A stretch of 64,000 nucleotides of DNA, taken from the NCBI RefSeq assembly GCF_041381155.1, contig NC_091142.1:5459778-5523777 (forward strand). The letters are read 5' to 3'. Below, piece by piece: positions 33,201-43,918 of the stretch (its first letter is position 1; each line of letters starts with the position of its first letter). This stretch comes from Argopecten irradians (taxonomy: Eukaryota > Mollusca > Bivalvia > Pectinida > Pectinidae). Below the pieces are notes generated by a model that was not told the DNA's origin, ran no database searches, and was given only the letters and a program-made list of their open reading frames with translations. Made by a program: the position numbers and the translations under genes.

Positions 33201-36200
33201 TGTATTCATAGTTACCCAGGTAGATATATAGGGAGTTACTGACGATTCATGACACAAACAGAAATTCACTGTAATTCATATAAATTTAATGAAAAGTTAT
33301 GAAATAGGAAAACTACATCCTGACATACATAATTTACTTTAAATATTTTGACAAAAAATGTATTCAACATTAAAAACTAACCTGTTCAGTGAAGATTTCT
33401 TGAGTAAATATCTGCCTCATTCTGGCCAAGGCATTTGCTTTGACGGCACTCTGAGGGAAAACCATGATCATCAGGAAAATTGTAACATTGTCAATGAATT
33501 TTATAATCATTTCAATGACACAAAATCAGGTTATGTTTTCTTTACCTTTTGAACTTAGGCAGTAAACCCTTGACCATCAATTGGGATAAAATATGGTCAA
33601 TAACAAATAACTCTTAATGGAGAGATGAAAGATCAATGTCAAGACCACTCAACTATAACAGCCTATCAAGGACATTGATAAGAACTTACATTATCTAAGC
33701 ATTTTACATGGAGACACAGTAGAAAAAAATACATTACAAGGTACAATGTATCTTATTGATATAGATAAGACACACCTATTACACTATTAATCTTTCGCTT
33801 CAATTGTTAAATAAATTTTTTTATCTTTGTAATGAAATCTGAAGATCATACACCACAAGATAATCCTCACCTTCATTCCGAGTGTATTACAGACGAGATC
33901 GGCGATGGCGGGTGTGGCGTTGTTGTGGAAGTGTATAGCTATCAGGAAGAGCATCTCTCCAAAGGAACAGTCATGGGTTCCCTCCCTTCAAACAAGAAGA
34001 TGTTCCATTATACTAAAAGCATACTTATTTTAGTGCAAACAAAATTATCTCCCCTCAAACGAAAAAATGTTCTTAAGTAATTATCTTATTTAGCCCATTG
34101 TCGATATTTGATGCCTGTTGATTCCATAGTCAGTAGATCAGACCCCTATTTCTCAAAACAAACTTCAAGTAAAATACATACTAGAGACAGAATTTTTCAC
34201 TTGTACCATTTTTACTCAGGTAAGTTTTTTCAGAAGTATTTTTTTACTATCTTTTTAAACTTTCCAAACACAAAACCTGCTCTGTGTGTGAAATAACTTT
34301 TGAGAAGTTTTAGTTTTGAGATGTTCCACTGTACTTACATTTCAAATTCCTTCTCTGCTCCCATTAACCATCTGATCCAATCGATGGCCTGTTTCTCCTG
34401 GTCATGGCTTCTGAAATGTTGTTACATTCATCTTAAATTAAAATCATTTTACTGTATAAAATTAAAACTAAGTAACATAATGTCTTTAGTAATATGGTAG
34501 TCTGTAATTTTTGAAGGGATTATATCTTCACGATTTTTGCGGTACATTGCTATGATGGCAAAAATTTGACCTACAAAATATTGAGAAGTAGTTGAATCAG
34601 ATATACTCGGTACTCAGAGAGGCAGAACATAATATTTTTTGAGTCACTAGAATTTAATTTTTTCTTTTTTTTTTATTGCCAAATAATTCCTGCCAAAACA
34701 ATCAGCTATACATAAAACTTGATCTCGGTTTTTAAATTTATAGATGACATATACTATGCAAGGAAAGAAAACTTTGGGTGACACACATTACATTAGAAAT
34801 CTTTGTTGTATTATACTCCAAAACCTACCCTAATAAATACGGACATGCTATAAGCATACACAATCCAAGGGAGACAAATCTGGCCCCCGCTGGAGTAAGT
34901 GGCGGTCTAGACGTCACTAGGCGCAGTAGCAGCTTCATTTCTTCTTCAGAAAACCTGTCAAAAACATGTTAGTTTGAAATTCATTCATCTTGAGTGCATT
35001 CTACGGATTCCATCATGGCTTAGTATATACTAGGTAAAAGAATAATTATATGGTGGAAACAGGAGAGGGCAGCACTTCTCCGCTAGAAAATAACAGCTAT
35101 ATCTAACAAGGTTTGGTGGAGTGTTACTAAATCAGAAGCCAGAACTATATTTTCCCTCTTTAATTCAAGAATATAACTTCCGTTCTCTTGTAGCTTTTCT
35201 GCTTCTGGAACCGCTTCTATCTATAAGCTTAAGATCTTCTGAGAAAGCTTCTTCTCTAAGGGAGAGGGCAAATCCAGATGACCTCTTGGCTAGCATAGAT
35301 GTGTAGCACCATAACATTGTCATTACCTGAGTGTGGCCATACCCTTCAGGGCACAGTATAGACGGACAAAGGCGCTGGCCTGGATTACACACGACTCAGA
35401 CATGGCTGAACCGTTGTCTGGGAGGATTGAGATGAGTCGTTCTAGAAGCCACAGTCGGAGGTTGTGTAAGGACGAATTGGATGGTTCACGCTTTCTCTGA
35501 AACATAATATTGAAACATTATTTTTTGCTTTATGATATTACAGTAAAAGATCTCTAAAATTGAGGGAAGATGAAATAGACTTCAACATGCAGAACATTAC
35601 AAGATTGGTAAGTATTTGTAGCTGAATGGACTACACACATATAACATAAGTTTTCCCTCTAGCATTTATTTTCTTTTTCTTATTTTTGCTTTCAACTGCT
35701 ATTAAATAAGGTACTATATAACCAGTTATTTTTTCCGAGTAATGACATTATCGTGATTTTGTGGCACATAGCTTTGTTTGCAAAATTTAATCAGTTACAT
35801 GTCGAGAAAATGTTGAATCATTTATACTATTATAGCCAGATTGCAAAAATCTGTATCTCTAAATTTTTTATCTTTGTTTGCTTAATTAGAAAAAAATTGA
35901 CTTGCGCAAACAACCAGTTATATGGTAGTATTTGATAACAGTTTAGATTTTAAACTTCAACTGGAAAATTAAATTGATAAAACTGAACAAAAATTATTCA
36001 AATAAAAATGTGTAATGCCTCAACATAATAGTGTGTCGATGTCAGCTAAAAATAGAATCAAGTAGCAACTCTCACCTTTTGACCAGCTTTAATGTAGAGC
36101 GAGAACCAGCTCCTGACAGGTATGTCGTTACCAAGCAACAGGCCACTGATGAAAGCTATCATATCATTGGTTCTATCTGTGGTTGCCATGGTATTGGACT

Positions 36201-39200
36201 TCAGAAGATCACTCATTTTCAAGGACAACGACACAGCCAGTCCTGGCATGGTACAGTGTTCAACCTACAAAGGTCAAATGTCAAAGGTCAACCAGTATCT
36301 GATAACCTCAGGTTAACAAAAACAAATTTTGAGAACTGTGATACAAATTATTCAAAATTATTGCCAATTACAGTAAATGTATAATTAATTAATTTAATTT
36401 GTATATTAAAGACTTAACAAAAACTTTCCATGTAGGAATATGCTAATAACATGTAAAGGGGATATTGTTTTTGATGGTTAACTGTGATAAAGTCAGATTA
36501 TGAGCATTTCCTATAAAGAGAATTAGGTATATTTTGAAGTTTTGATAGGAACTTCTAAGGCCTCCAGAGGGGAAAAGCCTACCAGCTGCTAATATACTCA
36601 CACACATGGCACGAATGTTAAATGCTTCTCCTGGGTTCATGGCACAAAGGCTGAGGAGGAGTTCCATACGGCGACGCCCACCAACACTCTCTTCTTCTTG
36701 ACGCTCCCCTCGTCCTACTAAACTTGCACACACTATAACAAATAATATCAATGTTTAAAACAACTTAATATGATAATGTAATCATATATATAATTATAGT
36801 AATTAAACATGTAATTATGTCTGTAACAGAATGCAAGATTTTATCAAAAACATTCAATTTAATAACTGCCTCCTCCAGGAATCGAACTCGGGACCTCTGG
36901 ATTACTAGTCTGACACTCAACCGATCAAGCTAACAAGAAGTTCTTTCTAGCCAAGAGACACATTGTTGTTAGTATAGACCAGGGTTAGATATATACATGG
37001 GACCCCAACAGTCAAGGCTGGGACCCCAACAGTCAAGGCTGTCACTTTAAAAGTGAAAAACATTGTTTTTATACAACTTATCTCACAACTTTCCAAGGGA
37101 GACAACTCCTATGCATTAAACTTCTGAATACTATCATAAAAATCACCATATTATTAGTCCTGATGTTAACATACCTTCTTTGAATGAATCCGGAGCGTTG
37201 CTGATGAGGCGACAAAGAAGCCAGCTTCCATTAGGGACGTGAAGAAGTGCCTCCGAGACCTCTACCACTGGCAGCAACGACGGCAGCTCTAAATAAACAT
37301 ACAATGTGTACAAATCCATCAGATAACTCCACTGTAAATTAGAAGTGTTGAAAATCAAATAATATAATATAATCTCTTTTCTTACCAGCTTGAGCAATAC
37401 AAAGTACATCTGACAACTCCTCCAAATAGGCATGGCTTTCAAACAGCTCTGAATGTTTCTGGTAAAATTCAGCTCGGGTTTCCTTTATCTGGAAAATTAA
37501 AAGTAGAAAATAGATACAAATTTAATATGAAGAGAAAGAACAAATATAACAGTGTAATTTAATTTGTCTTGAAAAAGTATCATTTGAATTTGAAACAAAG
37601 TTGAAAACACAAGACAAATAATGATGATAATGGATCCAGACACAGAAAGAGAATTTTTTCTAAAATTTCCTAATATTTTAATATGATTAGCATTACTATT
37701 GTAAATGACTACATGTGGTTAATTTCTAGACTATAAAATATTTTAACTAACAAGGTTATGTAATGTTGACCCTTGAAAAATCAACACTAAAAATAATCAT
37801 ATATATTGTAACATCATTTTGTGATCAATAAAATGTTAATTTTAATTACTTTTTGTGACATGTTTTTCCTTTTTTTGTCTTCATATTTTGCCCAATATTT
37901 ACAAGTTTTAAATTTGTATAGTACAAATATACATTTGTAAGGATCTGGTGATATTACTGTACTTCTTTAACTCATATCTATATACATGTATATATACGTA
38001 CCTGAGACATCACAAAGAGTAGTTCACTTAGTAAAAGTCTGATCCTCCGCGCGGGGTCACTTCTCTCGAACTCTAAGGCCGGTCCATTCTGTAACTGTGA
38101 AATCAACACACTCTCTGTCTGGGTTCCTCCAAACTTTGATCTAAAACAAAATGTAAATTCACAATTATCTTTCTTCAAACTTTGATCTAAAACAAAATCT
38201 AAATTTTCAATTATCTTTCTCCAAACTTTGATCTAAAACAAAATCTAAATTCTCAATTATCTTTCTCCGAACTTTGATCTAAAACAAAATCTAAATTCTC
38301 AATTATCTTTCTCCCGTTTTATATGATTATTATCTAATAAATGTACCTGACTAGTGCCAACTGTATAACTACTTCCAAATCCAACTTTTCTTTTTCTTTT
38401 TTAATGTAATTAACTTGTTACTTTCTACTAGGTTTTCAGAATATTTATGTAGAGGAGTTATTATTTATTATATTGTATTTTATTAATGTCAGATAGCTTT
38501 AAGTTAAATTGTCACAATATTCATCAGGGTTTAATTAATTTTAAATTTTAACTTTAAAGGGACAATTCACTCAGGCTAATTCTTTTACATAACCAAGAAG
38601 CAAAATATGGCATAAATGTATTGTTCTACATTTCTTATGAAACATATAACATAAAATATTGACAAATTCCACGTCATTGTTTAGTATTTTAATTGGTACC
38701 GTTGTAATTACAAATCGTTGATCAATACGATTAAACAGGTACAATATGTACGCTGTACCCATACCCGAGACAAAGTCATGCACGTTAAACAAATGAACTA
38801 CATAACCACTGAGGAGGTGATCAAATGATTTTTGGGCAAGACAATTCACATAACAAGGTAAATACACTACTGTCAGAGCAATTGGAGCAGTTCTAGACAA
38901 AAGTAACATTACTCTACGAGCAAGGGACAGGGTTCGAATTCGGTAAACAAGATGTTCGACCACAATGTGTAATGGCGGACAGCGAGCTAGTTTGAACATT
39001 TCACACGCATTTCACCACCATAGACTTTTCTGGCATATCACAGTAAAACCGACTGATCTAATTTCCATTAGAAATGTGTTTTTTTCCGATATATGTACAA
39101 ATTCTAATGTTCTCTTAGACTGAATTGTCCCTTTAAAAACTCAATTATTTAATTTTTTTTTTTTCATATTCTGGCAGTGATTTTAATTTTTTCCATCATG

Positions 39201-42200
39201 TAATCATAATAATCTTGAAATTGAATTTGTTGACTATAGATTTTCCTTTTAATTAATTACATGTATATAGTTTTGTAATTTTTCAGTCAAATAAAAGATA
39301 TCAAAATTACTTTGTAATTATGGACCAGAAATAAAAGTTAAACTCATTAATTTGTTAAAGCTGACAATGCAAGTTAAAATTATTAACATGATTTTTTTTT
39401 AAATAAGTATACTCGTTTTTCCAAGAATCGTTTATGAGACATTCCCCGGTTGAGGACAGCCATTTTTGTTTTACATTCCGACGACTCACCGACCCCTATA
39501 TAAAGCGCGTGAATCGACACACGTGCGCTCATTCATGTACCTATACACCTAGCAGTCCACAGGTTATATCACCTACAAATAGGTAAACAAAACCCTCACC
39601 TGTAAAAATATATGGGACTTTTTTTAGCAAGAAAACATGTCAACTCCTCTAAGTTGTCATTTAGATGTTTCTCAAAATAAAATTCCAACGCAAGTGAATA
39701 GAAATCCAAAAATAATCCGTCCACATATCTCCACGTATATCATCGTACCCGACGCACTCAACTGACCATATACACGTGACTATGTACCTGACCCGAACGA
39801 GCGACAACTATCAAGGACACACACGTGTCGTTGTACATGTACGTGTAAAACTTAGTGTATATTGAAGTGTTTTATTAGTTCGTATTGGACATATGTTGGG
39901 ATATAGCTGACAACACATTCATCTATTACTTCAATGAAATATTGTCAGGTGAGTGCAGTGTTTATTTTCAATTTGACATTGTTATTTGCAATATCGGGGC
40001 ATGTGTATCTGAGACAAGATATGCTTAGAATGATACACGTGTGTCAAGTGTTCCGTGCTTTATATAGGGGGTTGGCCAGTGAAGGTTACTAAGCAGAGCA
40101 AAAGAAAAATGGCTGCCACTTCCTTAGATACCACACTGTCATAACTAGGGGATGTCTCAGAAACAATTTTTGAAAAAAAAAAAAATATTTCGTTAATATT
40201 TTTTTTTAATTTCAACTGCATGTTTTTCACTTGCATTGTCAGCTTTAAACTTGGTGACTGATATATACATGCATATGCTTGCATTTAAAGTAAAACACAT
40301 CTTTTGAGTTCTAAATCCTGTTTGCCCTGTACGTTTCTTTCTGTTTTTTATTTTTATAAACTAGGAAAGGTACCATAATTTGCTTTAAACTTAAAATTAA
40401 ACATTAGATAATGCTGTAGTAAAAATTATTTAGGGATTATCAAAACCTCTCAACAAATTATTAAATCTATACTGGTTAAAGCCTAAACCAACATGTACAT
40501 CACCTCAGAAACAAAGAGATTGGAAACTCCTTCTTTATTTATGTTGACAGTTTAACAGAGGGATCTCTGGTTTATAGGCATTTTCCCTTGGCTAGCTACT
40601 TTTAAGTGTATTCTATTAAACATGATATATCATGGTTTGATGTTTTCCTAATTGATGTTATTTGATATGATTTTTGAAAGCATGAAAATAAGCAATTTTA
40701 CCTATTTTTTTTTCGAAAAATCAGACATTCAAAACCGGAAGTGCATTTCGTTTTAATAATACATAAGTTAAAATATTATTTTTTCTTTCCAAATGATTTG
40801 AAAATTTGTGAACTTTTATAACATATCAAAGTTATTCTGCTGTATTTAGCTATATAAGAATTTATCTAAAACCCCCGGAGCACATGTACATACAGAGGTA
40901 CATCTGCTGAGCGTAAAAATAGTGGAGTTGCCAATCTCTCTAATATATGTTTTTGATTACGTGTAGAAATCTAATAAGAAAACAAAGTGACTATCGCAGA
41001 ATGTGTAGGCACTAAAAGTGTGTTCATTACAGAAATGGAAAACAAATCATGATTGCTAGGGCGAATACAAACATCGGTGCGTTTTGACCCATGCAGTCAC
41101 GATTGGCAGTTTTTACGTTTTCGGACTTATCAAATGAAAGGTTCTTTAACTTTACCACAATTCAAGGATCTAACAGTTTTTTCCACATCTTCTATTGAAA
41201 CTTTGGAACTCACTAGATCACTCTATCAGAGATCTTATTTCTATTTCCTCTTTTAAATTAAATAAATTTTAACAACTTTTCCATCTATAATCTCCAACAT
41301 ATTTATGATTTGTCAACCTAGTATTTTAATTTATTCCTTTTATGCCAATTGCGCATATTATGCCAGTGACTTAAATTATGACAATTCTCCGAATCATCTT
41401 GACAGATGATGGTTCATGCTTTGTGGTGACTCCAACTGAAAAAAAATTTCTGAACATTATTTTTTTTTATTGTACTCATTTTTCTGATTTTGACATCACA
41501 TATTCTCTATTTCTAATCTTTTGGGTTTGTTAATATTGAAATTCTGTTGTATGGGTCTTATTGATTTTTCTAATGATATTAATGAAAATGTACTACTTCA
41601 TTACAAAGTAATTATATAAAAAAAACTAGAGATTTCAATTGTACAAAAATAGATTTTATAGAAAATATTAACAATATATGCCATGTAATGATATATTGAA
41701 GGACCCATTATGAGAGGGTGTGTATGTGTGTGTGGATGTGATATGTATAAATTAATTAATTTGTTTTCTATAAATAATATTGCCTATTTATTACTTATTC
41801 ATTTAAAATATATTTACTTATTTGTCTATCTGTTGTAAATATTTATTTTCTTTTCTATGGCCCGCTTGGGTATGCTCCTAATATTCTTTTTTCTTTTCAT
41901 TTCTACTGATACAACACTATTTATATCTATTTATTAGTTAAATAAACCGGATTTCTGGAGAGGACCTATATAGGCTTTGCCTGTTGTCCAATCCATTTGG
42001 CATTACATTAATATATTATCTTTCTCTATGATTCATGTATATCTTGTATTTGTTAATAAAATATTTTGAAATGAAATCACTTTGAAGAATTCCTGTATAT
42101 AACAATACCTTAATTGTTGTTCTTTAATTACATCCTGTTCCAGAGCATTAAAATCGATGGAAAGGAGGGCTACGATGCTGTTTACAACTTCTATTCCATT

Positions 42201-42395
42201 CAGGATTTTTAGCACTTCTTTTCGAGATTTTGTCCAAGAAGAACTTTCATCGAGGGGTTTGCAAAGTGCCATGCGAACAAGGCACGGTAAAACCGGTCGA
42301 AGCTCAAGTTCATTGCAGCGACTTAAAACATTTATGTTCACATCCTGCATCGCCTGAAATACTTCAGGCTTTACAGGTGTCCGAGACGACTGCAT
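24237..42395 (-). CDS. INTS2: Integrator complex subunit 2 (22 coding exons, about 1,141 aa)
   Basis: Coding exons in transcription order: 42109-42395, 38002-38140, 37386-37488, 37175-37288, 36602-36732, 36076-36264, 35327-35496, 34829-34954, 34339-34410, 33871-33985, 33382-33450, 32690-32824, 31796-32099, 31183-31309, 30417-30550, 29798-29999, 29294-29425, 28354-28573, 26508-26618, 25897-26004, 25405-25510, 24237-24568. All have GT/AG borders and matching phases and sum to 3,426 nt. Recognisable blocks in order are LPCLVRMALCKP, IVALLSIDFNALEQD, GPALEFERSDPARR, CAMNPGEAFNIRAMCV, MPGLAVSLSLK, HAVKVPVTMNLNANMTGYLP, LLMLYYILLYED, GSGVPRRV, DPLIVLRC, IHQMFISDPNLAKLVHFQ, GIPSMHICLDFVPEL and CYAFPPLCEDATTLLGQVG. 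INTS2 is a helical scaffold subunit of the nuclear Integrator complex, which processes snRNA 3' ends and terminates paused RNA polymerase II. Human INTS2 has about 1,204 residues. Three exon borders (exons 2, 16, 18) are tandemly duplicated in the introns. The gene is head-to-head with MED31. Confidence 0.95.
27078..27235. mobile_element. Near-perfect hairpin MITE, about 158 bp
   Basis: Two arms of about 60 bp (starting AAGGAATGATCGTTTATTGT, and ending CAATAACAATCATTCCTT) are almost exact inverted copies. The loop is about 40 bp. It lies in an INTS2 intron. Confidence 0.85.
27801..28373 (-). repeat. About 74-bp tandem array of the INTS2 exon-18 5' splice site
   Basis: On the - strand each unit reads TTCCAGAGGAACAG|GTAGGT, then an intron-derived stretch ending GGACCAGTCTTTCTGTCAC. 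Donor copies fall at 28351, 28276, 28201, 28128, 28033, 27959, 27885 and 27811, plus a 21-bp partial copy near 28054. The copy at 28033 has TTAGGT in place of GTAGGT. The copy nearest the exon is taken as the normal donor. Confidence 0.92.
28889..29074. mobile_element. Short pogo/Tigger-like MITE
   Basis: Left end CAGTGGACCTGCAATAATCC, right end (inverted) CAGTGGAACCTTGATAATCT, about 186 bp, preceded by TA. CAGTGGAAC..ATAATC ends fit pogo-group elements. Confidence 0.6.
29095..29235. mobile_element. MITE, family 'TTACAGAGTTATCT', copy 3 (diverged)
   Basis: Left TTTACAGAGTTATCTACCCT, right AAGGGAAGTAACTACGTAAT followed by GGCAAAGACA, as in the other two copies. Confidence 0.6.
29973..30218 (-). 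repeat. About 44-bp tandem array of the INTS2 exon-16 3' splice site
   Basis: On the - strand the unit is TGATATTGTATTTTCAG| followed by CTCTCCAGGATGTTGAATCT. About 27 bp of exon 16 and 17 bp of intron are repeated head to tail. Acceptor-type ends fall at 29999 (normal), 30043, 30087, 30131 and 30173, with a last decayed unit after that. Confidence 0.9.
32370..32548. repeat. About 41-bp minisatellite in an INTS2 intron
   Basis: Four to five copies of a unit containing GACTGACATGTACATTTAAT and TATTTCATTTCAACTAGACC. Confidence 0.85.
32835..33180. repeat. Degenerate 'AATCAAAGGGAGATAACT' repeat
   Basis: Five to six diverged copies of a unit with (A)GGGAGATAAC, adjoining the acceptor of INTS2 exon 12. 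Unit length is irregular (50-130 bp). Confidence 0.6.
36866..36940 (-). repeat. tRNA-derived SINE head or tRNA pseudogene
   Basis: On the - strand there is an A-box-like TAGCTTGATCGGTTGAG and a B-box-like GAGTTCGATTCCTGG, with AGACTAGTAATC where an anticodon loop would be. The anticodon stem and T stem have mismatches and no acceptor stem forms, so it is not a working tRNA gene. Confidence 0.55.
38129..38314 (-). repeat. 46-bp tandem array of the INTS2 exon-2 3' splice site
   Basis: Four acceptors, each GATTTTGTTTTAG|ATCAAAGTT on the - strand, lie exactly 46 bp apart, with exon edges at 38140, 38186, 38232 and 38278. The unit takes about 12 bp of exon and 34 bp of intron. Confidence 0.93.
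38553..39137. mobile_element. MITE with TTTAAAGGGACAATTCA ends
   Basis: TTTAAAGGGACAATTCACTC at the left is mirrored by GACTGAATTGTCCCTTTAAA at the right, 585 bp overall. A 142-codon open frame inside (38571-38999, - strand) starts and ends near the repeat ends and resembles no transposase. Confidence 0.75.
39355..40248. mobile_element. Foldback-type element with long imperfect inverted repeats
   Basis: The left end TTAAAGCTGACAATGCAAGT recurs inverted at the right (ACTTGCATTGTCAGCTTTAA). The similarity extends inwards about 120-160 bp through GAGACAT(T/C)CCC and AGCCATTTTT(G/C)TTTT. No coding frame of note. Confidence 0.7.
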
Positions 42396-42566
42396 GGTGC
42401 ACCAATTAGCGATGTAAACAAGGAAAATGTTAGAAAATCACATTGTCAAAAAAAGTCAGATGGGAGCCGCCATTGTATAAATATTGTCTAAGTCGCACAG
42501 GTGTTTGAATCGAAGCTTCAAAAATGAAGAGTCATGCGTCTCATTGATCATGACTATTTGATAACA
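42396..42566. promoter_or_regulatory. Likely bidirectional promoter between INTS2 and MED31
   Basis: Only 171 bp separate the two divergent start codons. ACAATGGCGGCT occurs on the - strand at 42465-42476 and on the + strand at 42564-42575, where it contains the MED31 ATG. It resembles the YY1-type motif AANATGGCGGC. The - strand copy opens a five-codon upstream frame (MAAPI) before the INTS2 start. No TATA box is evident. Confidence 0.7.
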
Positions 42567-43918
42567 ATGGCGGCTAGTAGACAAAGTTCTCTTGCTGGAC
42601 CAGGTAGGTTGTATTTAAAATGGACGGATAGCTTATATTGGATGCTAATTAGAAACCCAAAACAATATGTATTTATTCTAAGTTTATTTGTCAATGTTTA
42701 GATGCCAGAACAGAACATTTAAATGAGAATTGACTGATTTTACATGGATATTTTTTTCAGATGTTGATGAGCAGAAAACCAGATTTCAAGCTGAATTGGA
42801 GTTTGTGCAATGTTTGGCAAATCCCAATTACCTGAACTGTGAGTGTTTTTCTTCATATCTTAAAACCAACAGATGCATGCCACTTTGCATTTTGATTGAA
42901 ATACAGACTCAATCAACTACCTTAAACTTGAGCAGAAATACAACCAAAGATGTATGTCATGATGTAGTAATAGTATAATATATATAATAATCACTTTAAT
43001 CATAGAGAGATTGGATAGTATAATATATATATACATACATGCATGCATAAATGTTCTCTTTTTCTAAATACATTTCAGATACAGACATTTCAGTTATATT
43101 GATAATTAAATAATGAGTACTCATTATTATATGCATTAATTGTAATTATCCTTATAGAAAATAAAATAATAGTGTTTTCTTTCATTTTCAGTTTTAGCAC
43201 AGAGAGGATTTTTTAAGCAGGAAGAATTTATCAACTATCTGAAATATCTACAGTACTGGAAAGAACCAAAATATGCCAAATTCCTGAAGTAATCTTCATT
43301 TGAATAATTAATCTCCTCTTGAATAATGTTTAAATCTGATGTATTCCTTTGAATTGAACTTTTGAATTAATATAATGACACATATATATAACATTTGTAG
43401 TATTTTCAATTCTTCACCAATGTTCCTATAAGATGTTTGTAATATGATCATGAGTACCAGTATAACAATCAAAGTACATACTCTATGTTTTAATTATAAT
43501 GAAGTAATTCATTTATTTTGTTGTCCCCAGAGGTTCATTATAATTGTTTTACTGTACATGTCATTTGTTTTTTGTGTTTGACCTTGTATGTGTATGCTAA
43601 TAACAAATTAATTCCTTTTGTCCCTATAGGTTTGGTACTATATACATATCATTTGATTCATTTATAATCTGTTTTGGATATTGTAGATACCCTCAGTGCC
43701 TGCATTTCCTTGAGTTGCTGCAGTATGAATACTTCAGGAAGGAGCTTGTAAATTCTCAATGTGCTAAATTTATTGATGATCAACAATTGTTACACTGGCA
43801 GCATTACCAGAGGAAACGTATGAGTCTGTTACAGGCAGAGCTAGAACAACAGCAAGCACAGCAACAGGCAGCACAGTTGACCCCAACCACGGCACAGCAC
43901 AAAGACAAGTCTAGTTAG
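42567..43918 (+). CDS. MED31: Mediator complex subunit 31 (4 exons, 147 aa)
   Basis: Exons 42567-42603, 42761-42838, 43192-43288 and 43687-43918 join in phase. The protein is highly conserved: FQAELEFVQCLANPNYLNFL, AQRGFF, YLKYLQYWKEPKYAKFLKYP, QCLHFLELLQYEYFRKEL and FIDDQQLLHWQHYQRKRM. The C-terminus is a glutamine-rich tail (residues about 117-135) that ends TAQHKDKSS. MED31 is a small subunit of the Mediator middle module, where it packs on the N-terminus of MED7 and helps polymerase II initiation. Its last 13 codons and stop form the first unit of a 4-kb tandem array. There is no AATAAA that I noticed before 48390, so the 3'UTR may cross the array. Confidence 0.97.

Larger units (their letters stand above)
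38141..42108. other. First INTS2 intron, 4.0 kb
   Basis: Holds the acceptor array (to 38314), a MITE (38553-39137) and a foldback element (39355-40248). From 40250 to 42108 I see only AT-rich sequence, including a GT/AT stretch near 41720-41760. I find no gene. Confidence 0.6.

Noticed and set aside
36866-36940. Functional tRNA gene
   Set aside because: A- and B-box-like words are present but the stems do not pair and no acceptor stem forms; a tRNA-derived SINE fits better.
38571-38999. 142-codon - strand frame
   Set aside because: Lies wholly within a MITE, shows no transposase or other family motif, and has no splice support.
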